From Actinomycetota bacterium (GTDB lineage: Bacteria > Actinomycetota > Thermoleophilia > Gaiellales > Gaiellaceae): a stretch of 5,577 bases of DNA. A program made the translations under genes and the position numbers. The notes beneath the pieces were generated by a model. It did not search any database. It saw only the letters and a list, made by a program, of their open reading frames with translations, and was not told the DNA's origin. Positions 1 to 5,111 of the stretch are shown here, piece after piece (positions within the stretch are counted from its first letter, which is position 1; each line of letters opens with the position of its first letter). The stretch is taken from positions 1 to 5,577 of the forward strand of contig JACDER010000122.1 of the NCBI GenBank assembly GCA_013816275.1, given 5' to 3'.

Positions 1-1284
1 GGAATCACGCCAGAGCCCGAGCACGGATTTGAGGTCCGTGAGGGCGTCGACCTCCGAGCACCAGCCGATGCCGACCCAAAGATCCCATTCGGGGGTGGGC
101 TGCGGCCCGTAGACGTCGCCTCGCGGCATCGGGTTCAGCTGGATGTTGGCCGAGTCGAAGCCGAGCGCGATCATGTTCTGCCGGACGATCTGAGCCTGCG
201 CCGGCCCGGCTCCCGTCTGCTCGTAGCCGATCGCGAGCTTGCCGTCCCCGAAATGTCCCGCAGCGAGCGATTGTGCCCTCTGCAGGTCCGGCCGCAGGCT
301 GTACGGCTGCCTCTTCGGCGCCGTGACCGATCCGGGTGTCACCGGAGACAGAAGATGAGTCCACGGCCTCCCGGCGAACGGCCCCGCTGCCTCGCTGTAG
401 GCGGTGCGGTCGAGCGCCCAGCTGATCGACTGCCTCATGACGCGATCAGTGCCGAACCTGCCCTTCGGGTTGAAGCCGACGTAGCCGACGCAAGAGGACG
501 GCTCCACCCAGAAGCGGGCCTTGTTCACACCGAAGTGTTGAGCCAGCGTCTGCGCTCGGTCGCCGGCGACGGAGGCCAGGTCGAAATCCGTGCTGTCACC
601 GGCCGGCTGGTTCCAATGGACATCGGCACCGGCGAGGTGACGTGGTCGGTTGCCGTGCCAGTAGGGGTTCTTCCGGATCGACGTGAGCACGTTCAGGTCG
701 TTGTCGCTGAAGTAGTAGGGCCCGGCGGAGGGATAGCCGCCCGTCACCTCATGATCGAGCGGCAGCTTCGTGGAGGTCGCCTGGAAGAACGGCATGGCGA
801 GGATCGTCAGGAACGACGGCTCCTGCTCGGCCAGGTGGATGACGAGTTCCGACCCCTTCGTCCGCGCGAACCTGACGTTGTTGATCAATGCCCGCGCCGA
901 CGAATTGAGCTTGGCATTGAGCACCCGCCTGAACGCGTACGTGAAGTTCTTCGCCGTCACCGGCGTACCGTCCGAGAAGCGAAAGCCCTTCCTGATCCTG
1001 AAGGTGTACGTCCGGCCGTCCCGCGAGACAGTGAAGCCGGATGCCACCTCCGGACGCAGCAGACCGCCCGCTTGCCCTGACTTGTCCGGGTAGTTGTAGA
1101 GCTTGGCCGCGGTCGCGTACTCGAGCCACCAGCCGGTCGTGACGTAGGAGACCTGCGGATCGATCTGCACCGAAGCCCCTGTCGTGCCGACGCGGAAGAT
1201 CCCGCCCTGCTTCGCGGGCGCCGCGCTCGCGAGGCTCGCCGTCGCGGCCAGCAGCGGGATCGCTACCAGCACCCTCCCTCTCAT
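1..1284 (-). CDS. ABC-transporter solute-binding protein, family 5 (peptide/oligopeptide type), 3' end cut by window edge
   Basis: An uninterrupted 428-codon frame reads from ATG at 1284 through base 1, so the C-terminus lies outside the window; family members are usually 500-600 residues, so perhaps 100 or more are missing. Residues 1-24 look like a Sec signal peptide: MRGR, a hydrophobic core, then ASA/APA cleavage candidates. There is no Cys near the cleavage site, so it is not an obvious lipoprotein. Family 5 hallmarks are visible: GG-x-FRVG at 27-33, YTFRIRKG followed by FSDGTPVTAKNF (93-114), GPYYF (188-192), RKNPYW (204-209), and GFNPKG followed by DRVMRQSISWALDR (270-293). Such proteins capture peptides, sugars or other solutes outside the membrane for an ABC importer; the ligand cannot be read here and no permease gene is in view. 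An in-frame TAA at 1291-1293 fixes ATG 1284 as the furthest start. There is no clear Shine-Dalgarno. It lies 13 bases after the DUF2469 gene, probably in the same transcript. Family confidence is high; substrate unknown. Confidence 0.9.
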   Translation of the reverse strand, partial: MRGRVLVAIPLLAATASLASAAPAKQGGIFRVGTTGASVQIDPQVSYVTTGWWLEYATAAKLYNYPDKSGQAGGLLRPEVASGFTVSRDGRTYTFRIRKGFRFSDGTPVTAKNFTYAFRRVLNAKLNSSARALINNVRFARTKGSELVIHLAEQEPSFLTILAMPFFQATSTKLPLDHEVTGGYPSAGPYYFSDNDLNVLTSIRKNPYWHGNRPRHLAGADVHWNQPAGDSTDFDLASVAGDRAQTLAQHFGVNKARFWVEPSSCVGYVGFNPKGRFGTDRVMRQSISWALDRTAYSEAAGPFAGRPWTHLLSPVTPGSVTAPKRQPYSLRPDLQRAQSLAAGHFGDGKLAIGYEQTGAGPAQAQIVRQNMIALGFDSANIQLNPMPRGDVYGPQPTPEWDLWVGIGWCSEVDALTDLKSVLGLWRDS

Positions 1285-1297
1285 GGCTATTTAGACG

Positions 1298-1660
1298 TCA
1301 GTCTTCGTCAGAAGACAGCGACTCGCCGATCTTCTCGGCCAGCGCCTCGGCCGTCAGCTGCGGTTCGTCACCGGCGCCGCGCAGCTCCTCGACCGTCACG
1401 TCGCTCGAGGTGTAGACCTCGGCGCGCGGGATGATCCTCGTCGGACGGTTCTTGTCCCAGACCCAGACGTCCTCCATCTTGATGTGGAAGAACGGGTAAC
1501 TGGCCTGGGGCGTGTAGTTGACGTCGAGCTTGTTGCAGAGGTACGTCGCGTCCTGCGTCAGCACGCAGTAGCGAAAGAGGGCGAAGACGGCCGTGTATTC
1601 CTTCTTGAGCGCGAGCTCGAGTTCGGCCTCGTATTCGTCAAGCTCGTCCAGGTGGGACAT
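1298..1660 (-). CDS. DUF2469-family protein (small conserved actinobacterial protein)
   Basis: 120 residues. The N-terminal half matches my memory of DUF2469 (PF10611): a helical stretch with Y10-E-x-E-L and a following K-K-E-Y (19-22), FALFRYCVLT (26-35), YLCNKLDV (40-47), and the signature WVWD at 66-69 followed by RPTR at 72-75. After TVEELR (89-94) comes an acidic, Ala/Glu-rich tail ending SSDED, which makes the protein somewhat longer than the roughly 100 residues usual for the family. No signal peptide or membrane segment is seen, so it should be cytoplasmic. The molecular function of the family is unknown; in mycobacteria it sits beside rnhB, whereas here it follows folK. An in-frame TGA (the folK stop, 1670-1672) lies 9 bases upstream, so ATG 1660 is the longest start. 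No Shine-Dalgarno is visible, so translation probably depends on coupling to folK. Family assignment is by motif recall, without a search. Confidence 0.8.
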   Translation of the reverse strand: MSHLDELDEYEAELELALKKEYTAVFALFRYCVLTQDATYLCNKLDVNYTPQASYPFFHIKMEDVWVWDKNRPTRIIPRAEVYTSSDVTVEELRGAGDEPQLTAEALAEKIGESLSSDED

Positions 1661-1669
1661 GCGAGGGAG

Positions 1670-2122
1670 TCATTCTAGCCCTGCAAGCAAGGCTGAGACC
1701 GAGCCCGCGCCGGGGATCGCCAGACCTGGATCCAGCTCGGCGAGCGGCTCGAGCGCGAATCTGCGCTCCGCCAGGTGCGGATGGGGGACGCGCAGGCCGG
1801 GGTCGTCGACGACGGCGTCGCCGTAGAGCAGCAGGTCGAGGTCGATCGTGCGAGGCCCGTAGCGAGGCCCCTCCCTCGAGCGGCCGAGCTTCCGCTCGAC
1901 CGCCAGCAGCCGGTCGAGCAGCTCCTGGGGAGACAGGTTGGTGTCGAGCTCGACCGCTCCGTTCAGGAAACGAGGCTGGTCGACGTAGCCGACCGGATCG
2001 GTCTCACGGAAGGTCGAGACGGCGACGATCTCGACGTCCTCCCCGGCCAGCAGCTCGATCGCGCGCCGCATGGTCGCCTCGCGGTCGCCGAGGTTCGCGC
2101 CGATGCCGATGTACGCCTTCAC
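1670..2122 (-). CDS. folK: 2-amino-4-hydroxy-6-hydroxymethyldihydropteridine pyrophosphokinase (HPPK)
   Basis: This cytoplasmic enzyme transfers pyrophosphate from ATP to 6-hydroxymethyl-7,8-dihydropterin, making the pterin substrate used by FolP. The 150-residue length is typical. Visible family motifs are GIGANLGDR (6-14), ETDPVGY (40-46), FLNGAVEL (52-59), ERKLGR (76-81), RYGPRTIDLDLLLYGD (87-102) and VPHPHLAERRFALEPLAEL (112-130). Asp94 and Asp96 in the TIDLDL motif match the paired Mg2+-binding aspartates of E. coli HPPK, and Arg81, Arg83, Arg91 and Arg120 fall where conserved substrate-binding arginines are expected. The start is GTG at 2122, overlapping the folB TGA stop as GTGA. No Shine-Dalgarno precedes it, which suggests translational coupling to folB. 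All key residues appear intact. Confidence 0.96.
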   Translation of the reverse strand: MKAYIGIGANLGDREATMRRAIELLAGEDVEIVAVSTFRETDPVGYVDQPRFLNGAVELDTNLSPQELLDRLLAVERKLGRSREGPRYGPRTIDLDLLLYGDAVVDDPGLRVPHPHLAERRFALEPLAELDPGLAIPGAGSVSALLAGLE

Positions 2123-2457
2123 GGACGCGTAGCCGTGGCCGCCGTGTGCTCGACCGGTAGTTCCAACTCCCGCTTGCAGACGCGGACGCGGACCGACTCG
2201 ACCCGAAAGCGCTCGACGAGCTCATCCGCCACGGCGGCTGCGAGGAACTCGAGGAGCTGGAAGCGTCTCCCGTCGGAAACCTCCTTGACGCACTGCGCGA
2301 CCGCGTCGTAGTCGACCGTCTCGGACAGGTCATCTCTGGACGGCTCGGCCACTCTGTACGCGACGTCCCAGAGCAGGGTCTGACCCCTCTTCTGCTCTTC
2401 CTCGGTCACACCGTGATGGCCGAAGACCTCGAGGCCTCGGAGCTCGACCTCGATCAT
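2119..2457 (-). CDS. folB: Dihydroneopterin aldolase
   Basis: This enzyme cleaves 7,8-dihydroneopterin to 6-hydroxymethyl-7,8-dihydropterin and glycolaldehyde, the step just before FolK. Its 112 residues fit the single-domain, usually octameric, tunnelling-fold family. Visible motifs are the opening ELRGLEVFGHHGV (5-17), EEEQKRGQ (19-26) whose Glu21 aligns with the active-site glutamate (Glu22 of the S. aureus enzyme), TVDYD (47-51), LLEFLA (68-73) whose Glu70 matches the pterin-anchoring glutamate, and VRVCK (91-95) whose Lys95 matches the catalytic lysine. The usual Lys-Pro at that site is Lys-Arg here, a mild deviation. ATG 2457 overlaps the folP TGA stop as ATGA, and the gene's own stop overlaps the folK GTG. 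The last 10 or so residues (HTAATATRP) are a short nonconserved tail. Confidence 0.95.
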   Translation of the reverse strand: MIEVELRGLEVFGHHGVTEEEQKRGQTLLWDVAYRVAEPSRDDLSETVDYDAVAQCVKEVSDGRRFQLLEFLAAAVADELVERFRVESVRVRVCKRELELPVEHTAATATRP

Positions 2458-3272
2458 CCGACCACCGCGCGCGCCGCCGTCAGCGCCTCGACGTGCTCGC
2501 GCACGTCATGCGCGCGGATGATCGTCGCGCCGCGCTCGTACGCGGCGACCGCAACCCCGAGGCTCGCCGACAGCGGCCCCGTCTTCGCGGCCGGATCGCC
2601 GAGGATCCGCCCGAGCGAGCTCTTGCGCGAGAACCCGATCAGGACCGGCCGGCCGAGAGCCGTCAGCTCGTCCAGGCGGCGGATCAGCTCGAAGTTCTGC
2701 TCCACGGTCTTCCCGAAGCCGATGCCCGGGTCGAGGCACACCCGATCCTCCGCGATCCCCTGCGCGACGGCGAACGCCAGGCGCTCCTCCAGGAAGCGCG
2801 CGACGTCGGAGACGACGTCGTCATAGGTCGGATCGAGCTGCATCGTGCGCGGCTCGCCCTGCATGTGCATCAGACAGACGTAGCACCCGGCGTCGGCGAC
2901 CACACCGGCGAGCTCTGGATCCGCGCGGAGAGCGGTCACGTCGTTGACCATCTCCACGCCCAACTCGAGCGCCCGCCGCGCAGTCTCGGCCTTGGCGGTA
3001 TCGATCGACACCGGCACGTCTCCGGCGACCGACTCGAGCACCGGCAAGACGCGCCGCAACTCCTCGTCCACCGAGGTGCCCTCCGAACCGGGCCGCGTGG
3101 ACTCGCCCCCGACATCGACGATCGCCGCCCCCTCCACCGCCATTCGCCTCGCTGACGACGCCGCCGTCTCCGGGTCGAAGTTGACGCCGCCGTCGAAGAA
3201 GCTGTCCGGCGTCACGTTGACGACGCCCATAACCGACGGGCGGGTGAAGCGCTGTTCGATCGGTGGTTTCAC
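2454..3272 (-). CDS. folP: Dihydropteroate synthase
   Basis: This cytoplasmic TIM-barrel enzyme condenses dihydropterin pyrophosphate with p-aminobenzoate to give dihydropteroate and is the classical sulfonamide target. From GTG at 3272 the product is 272 residues, the usual length. Motifs in order are MGVVNVTPDSFFDGG (15-29), IVDVGGESTRPG (51-62), PVSIDT (87-92), MVNDVTAL (108-115), CLMHMQGEPRTMQ (133-145), DPGIGFGKT (181-189), LIGFSRKSS (211-219) and RAHDV (253-257). Asn19, Asp53, Asp91, Asn110, Asp181, Lys217, Arg253 and His255 line up with the pterin, metal and pyrophosphate residues of E. coli DHPS, so the enzyme should be active. The frame stays open far upstream, to 3755, but that stretch is antisense to a better-supported membrane-protein gene and carries no DHPS sequence. 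The GTG has no Shine-Dalgarno, but a TACGCT element sits 7 bases upstream. It is the first gene of the folate run. Confidence 0.96.
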   Translation of the reverse strand: MKPPIEQRFTRPSVMGVVNVTPDSFFDGGVNFDPETAASSARRMAVEGAAIVDVGGESTRPGSEGTSVDEELRRVLPVLESVAGDVPVSIDTAKAETARRALELGVEMVNDVTALRADPELAGVVADAGCYVCLMHMQGEPRTMQLDPTYDDVVSDVARFLEERLAFAVAQGIAEDRVCLDPGIGFGKTVEQNFELIRRLDELTALGRPVLIGFSRKSSLGRILGDPAAKTGPLSASLGVAVAAYERGATIIRAHDVREHVEALTAARAVVG

Positions 3273-3279
3273 AACCGAC

Positions 3280-3285
3280 AGCGTA
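3280..3285 (-). promoter_or_regulatory. Candidate -10 element for a leaderless folP operon transcript
   Basis: Read on the minus strand, TACGCT fits the TANNNT pattern of actinobacterial -10 elements. Exactly 7 bases separate it from the folP GTG at 3272, so transcription would begin at or next to the start codon. This is the known geometry of leaderless genes, and it agrees with the absence of a Shine-Dalgarno before folP. I see no convincing -35 element, as the sequence about 17 bases upstream is GC-rich. The call rests on spacing and a loose motif. Confidence 0.5.
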
Positions 3286-3291
3286 GAAAGG

Positions 3292-3320
3292 TTGCGCGCG
3301 GCCAGGGGACGTGTTCTACT
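3292..3320 (+). promoter_or_regulatory. Weak candidate promoter for the DUF4234 gene pair
   Basis: A TTGCGC at 3292-3297 and a TCTACT at 3315-3320 are separated by 17 bases, which is the ideal spacing, although both hexamers match consensus only partly (3 and 4 of 6). If used, transcription would start near 3327 and leave a leader of about 33 bases containing the Shine-Dalgarno. It lies back to back with the folP promoter candidate, so the two divergent units may compete for the same 50 bases. Low confidence. Confidence 0.25.
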
Positions 3321-3338
3321 CGTGGTGTCCTGCATCCC

Positions 3339-3346
3339 AAGGAGGT
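3339..3346 (+). promoter_or_regulatory. Consensus Shine-Dalgarno AAGGAGGT deciding the first DUF4234 start
   Basis: AAGGAGGT is a complete anti-16S match. It decides between two in-frame starts: GTG at 3345 lies inside the motif and cannot be served by it, so ATG at 3360 is preferred. The 13-base gap to that ATG is longer than the usual 5-9 bases, which may lower its efficiency. GGTGTCC occurs at 3324-3330 and again at 3344-3350, partly overlapping this site. Confidence 0.75.
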
Positions 3347-3359
3347 GTCCCCCGCAACA

Positions 3360-3764
3360 ATGAACGCCACCCGCCCAACCGGCCCTCTCGGTAACCCGCG
3401 CGGCGTCGGGTTCGGAATCCTGATCTTCATCGTCACGTTCGGGATCTACGGCTACTACTGGTCGTACGTCACGTTCGAGGAGATGAAGAACCATCGCAAC
3501 CAGGGAATCGGCGGAGTTCTCGCCCTCGTTCTCTGGTTCGTCGGTGGCTCGATTGCGATTCCGTTCATTGCCGGATCCGAGGTCGGAAACATGTACGCAG
3601 ACGACGGGCGGGAGAAACCCGTCACCGGAAAGACCGGCTTCTGGATCCTGCTGCCGATCGCAGGCGCAATCGTGTGGTTCGTGAAGGTTCAACGAGCGCT
3701 CAACAACTACTGGCAGAGCAAGAGCACGGCCGCCGTCGAGGCATCGCCGGCGCAAGCCACCTAG
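3360..3764 (+). CDS. DUF4234-family small membrane protein (paralogue A)
   Basis: 134 residues with three likely membrane segments at about 17-36, 50-72 and 94-110. The pattern is that of DUF4234 (PF14018): a short polar N-terminus with NPRG, then IVTFGIYGYYW (24-34), FEEMK (39-43), a glycine-rich QGIGG leading into the second segment, EVGNMYADDG (74-83), PVTGKTGFWILLP (87-99) and WFVKVQRALNNYW (106-118). The function of this family is unknown. The C-terminal tail is Ala/Ser-rich. I chose ATG 3360 rather than GTG 3345 because the Shine-Dalgarno covers the GTG. The next gene is a clear paralogue, starting 10 bases after this stop. No signal peptide distinct from the first membrane segment is seen. 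Confidence 0.88.
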   Translation: MNATRPTGPLGNPRGVGFGILIFIVTFGIYGYYWSYVTFEEMKNHRNQGIGGVLALVLWFVGGSIAIPFIAGSEVGNMYADDGREKPVTGKTGFWILLPIAGAIVWFVKVQRALNNYWQSKSTAAVEASPAQAT

Positions 3765-3769
3765 GAGGT
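3763..3769 (+). promoter_or_regulatory. Shine-Dalgarno AGGAGGT overlapping the upstream stop codon
   Basis: The TAG stop of paralogue A (3762-3764) runs directly into AGGAGGT, which ends 5 bases before the ATG of paralogue B. This optimal site fixes the start of B. It also means that a ribosome terminating on A covers the initiation site of B, so the two products are probably made in a coordinated way. Confidence 0.85.
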
Positions 3770-3774
3770 ACTGA

Positions 3775-4176
3775 ATGTCAGAGGTTTCCGAACCGGCCGC
3801 GGCCGTAGATCCAGGACGTCCGATCGGCCATCAACGAGGCCCCGGCTTCGTGATCGTGATGTACCTCGTCACGCTCGGCATCTACGGGCTCTACTGGATG
3901 TACAAGTCGTTCGAGGAGCTCAGGGGTTACCGCAAGCAGGGAGTCGGCGGCTTCGCTGGTGTCCTGCTCGCGTTCATCATCGTCTCGACGTTCCTGCTTC
4001 CGGCCTACGTCGGACGCATGTACAACGAGGACGGCAATCCGAACAATCCTGTCAGCGGCATGACCGGGTTCTGGGTGCTCGTTCCCTACGTGGGCTCGTT
4101 CATCTGGCTCTACAAGATCCAGACGGCGCTCAACGAGTTCTGGGCCTCGAAGGGCGCTCCGCCCCCAGGCTCTTAG
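3775..4176 (+). CDS. DUF4234-family small membrane protein (paralogue B)
   Basis: 133 residues, collinear with the preceding gene and roughly half identical to it by eye. Shared landmarks are RGPGF (21-25), LVTLGIYGLYWMYKSFEEL (31-49), KQGVGG (54-59), a hydrophobic second segment ending in LP, YVGRMYNEDG, PVSGMTGFWVLVP and WLYKIQTALNEFW near the C-terminus. Three membrane segments are likely. Compared with A, the second segment is about three residues shorter and the DG-to-PV loop one residue longer. The N-terminal 20 residues are acidic and Ala/Pro-rich and differ from A. B matches the recalled DUF4234 consensus (GIYGLYW) slightly better than A. Function unknown; A and B may form a hetero-oligomer, which is inference from gene pairing alone. 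A strong hairpin follows 20 bases after the stop. Confidence 0.9.
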   Translation: MSEVSEPAAAVDPGRPIGHQRGPGFVIVMYLVTLGIYGLYWMYKSFEELRGYRKQGVGGFAGVLLAFIIVSTFLLPAYVGRMYNEDGNPNNPVSGMTGFWVLVPYVGSFIWLYKIQTALNEFWASKGAPPPGS

Positions 4177-4195
4177 GAACAGGCTCGAGCGGACA

Positions 4196-4225
4196 GAGGC
4201 CCCGCCCCCTCGGGGGCGGGGCCTC
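4196..4225. terminator. Perfect 14-bp inverted repeat between convergent genes, probable bidirectional terminator
   Basis: Arms at 4196-4209 and 4212-4225 are perfectly complementary over 14 bp (GAGGCCCCGCCCCC and its complement), with a 2-base centre; the RNA loop would open to about 4 bases. It sits between the plus-strand stop at 4176 and the minus-strand stop at 4234, where a terminator serving both directions is expected. Neither flank has a T-run, so it is not a textbook intrinsic terminator, although U-less hairpins are common in high-GC actinobacteria. Confidence 0.8.
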
Positions 4226-4233
4226 GAAGTCCG

Positions 4234-5025
4234 TCACGCGGCCGGAGGCGTGGGCTGCGGCGGCGCACTTGGCGCCGGAGCGCCCTCGTCGGCCATCTGC
4301 CGCATGATCAGTACGCCGACGATCAGTACGATCCCGCCGATTCCCGCGAGCCAGGCTCCCGCCCCGAGCTGGCCGAACTGGTCGAACGCAGCCCGCGCCG
4401 GGATAGCAAGCACGGCTCCGAATGTCACGGCTCCGAGCAGAACCGCGCTGTCCATTCCGGAGGCCATCGACCACGCGGCGAGGATCGAAAGCGCCTCGAG
4501 CACGACGAGAGCGATCAGCACGATCGCAAACGAGTGGCCGTTGCTGCCGGCATCCCAGTAGCTTCCGCCGCCTTCGCCGATGTTCGGGAAGATTCCCGCG
4601 ACGACGAGCGCGAGACCCGCGAGGGCCACGACGGTCCCGAGGGCCGACGGCCGCCATGCCGGCCGGTCGCTCGGCCAGGTCGCGATCGACGCGCCGATGA
4701 ACGTGAGCGCCGAGCAGAGCCCGAGCCAGGCACCGGCGTCGAGCTGACCCCAATCCTCGAAGGCAGCGAGGGCCGGGTAGAAGAGGTAGAGCCCGAAGCC
4801 CACGCCGCCTATCGCTCCGTAGGCGATGTCGTAGTTGCGGCTCCCATCGGTGTAGGCGCCTGCAAGGGCGAGGAGCGCCAGGAGCTCGAGGATCAAGAGA
4901 AGCCCTCCCAGGCTTCCGTCGAACGACCAGTACGAGGCCGGGCCGAAGTCGACCCAGATCGCGATCAAGCCAAGCACGATGCCGACCGCGGCGATACCGC
5001 GACCGAGCGATACCTGTCCTTCCAT
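4234..5025 (-). CDS. Eight-segment membrane protein with internal duplication, function unknown
   Basis: 263 residues with about eight hydrophobic segments (near 10-26, 39-58, 67-86, 98-116, 128-146, 164-185, 193-210 and 223-242) and a Pro/Ala-rich tail (245-263) probably on the cytoplasmic side. I do not recognise a named family. The two halves are copies of one 4-segment unit. SYW at 31-33 recurs at 155-157. A Leu-Glu pair inside the second segment (Glu47) recurs in the sixth (Glu177). AAFEDWGQLDAGAWL (87-101) recurs as AAFDQFGQLGAGAWL (212-226). The loops after segments 1 and 5 are rich in Gly, Ser and aromatics. ATG 5025 is supported by an AGGGGGA Shine-Dalgarno 6 bases upstream. It follows another small membrane protein gene on the same strand after an 86-base gap that holds a hairpin. 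A membrane role is certain; anything more specific would be a guess. Confidence 0.85.
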   Translation of the reverse strand: MEGQVSLGRGIAAVGIVLGLIAIWVDFGPASYWSFDGSLGGLLLILELLALLALAGAYTDGSRNYDIAYGAIGGVGFGLYLFYPALAAFEDWGQLDAGAWLGLCSALTFIGASIATWPSDRPAWRPSALGTVVALAGLALVVAGIFPNIGEGGGSYWDAGSNGHSFAIVLIALVVLEALSILAAWSMASGMDSAVLLGAVTFGAVLAIPARAAFDQFGQLGAGAWLAGIGGIVLIVGVLIMRQMADEGAPAPSAPPQPTPPAA

Positions 5026-5031
5026 ACCCGA

Positions 5032-5038
5032 TCCCCCT
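5032..5038 (-). promoter_or_regulatory. Shine-Dalgarno AGGGGGA for the eight-segment membrane protein
   Basis: On the minus strand AGGGGGA ends 6 bases before ATG 5025, supporting that start. About 20 bases further upstream a TAGACT (5058-5063) fits the loose TANNNT -10 pattern, so this gene may have its own promoter, but no -35 element is evident. Confidence 0.6.
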
Positions 5039-5066
5039 AGTCTCGATTGGGCGGCAGTCTAAGCCC

Positions 5067-5096
5067 GGGAGAGGCTCCGCGTCCGGAGCCCCTCCC
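5067..5096. terminator. Interrupted 12-bp hairpin between the two membrane-protein genes
   Basis: GGGAG (5067-5071) pairs with CTCCC (5092-5096), and GGCTCCG (5073-5079) pairs with CGGAGCC (5084-5090). A single A-C mismatch lies between the two blocks and the loop is 4 bases (CGTC). It starts 15 bases after the minus-strand stop at 5112, which fits a terminator or a transcript-stabilising hairpin that partly separates the two genes. There is no T-run after it. Confidence 0.55.
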
Positions 5097-5111
5097 ACGG
5101 AGAGCACTCGA

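Noticed and set aside
253..1080. Long plus-strand open frame (275 codons) through the left third
   Set aside because: It is antisense to the solute-binding protein frame, which carries clear family motifs. The predicted product is Arg-rich with no recognisable domain, typical of a GC-rich shadow frame.
1775..3155. Plus-strand open frames across the fol genes (such as 1775-2311 and 2493-3155)
   Set aside because: They are antisense to folK, folB and folP, which have all their catalytic motifs. No domain is recognisable in the antisense products.
3324..3350. GGTGTCC direct repeat as a regulator operator
   Set aside because: The two 7-base copies are 20 bases apart, but the second largely overlaps the Shine-Dalgarno and start region, so chance is the simpler explanation. 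It is kept only as a remark.
3345..3359. GTG 3345 as the start of DUF4234 paralogue A
   Set aside because: The GTG lies inside the Shine-Dalgarno motif and has no ribosome-binding site of its own. The five extra residues are not family-like.
3273..3755. 161-codon N-terminal extension of folP from an upstream ATG at 3755
   Set aside because: The extension is antisense to the DUF4234 paralogue A, has no domain character, and would give a 433-residue DHPS. The 272-residue form from GTG 3272 is family length and has a promoter-like element before it.
4130..5107. Minus-strand 325-codon frame overlapping the eight-segment membrane protein
   Set aside because: The product is Arg/Pro-rich low-complexity sequence in another frame of the same strand. 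The 263-residue frame has clear membrane segments, an internal repeat and a Shine-Dalgarno.
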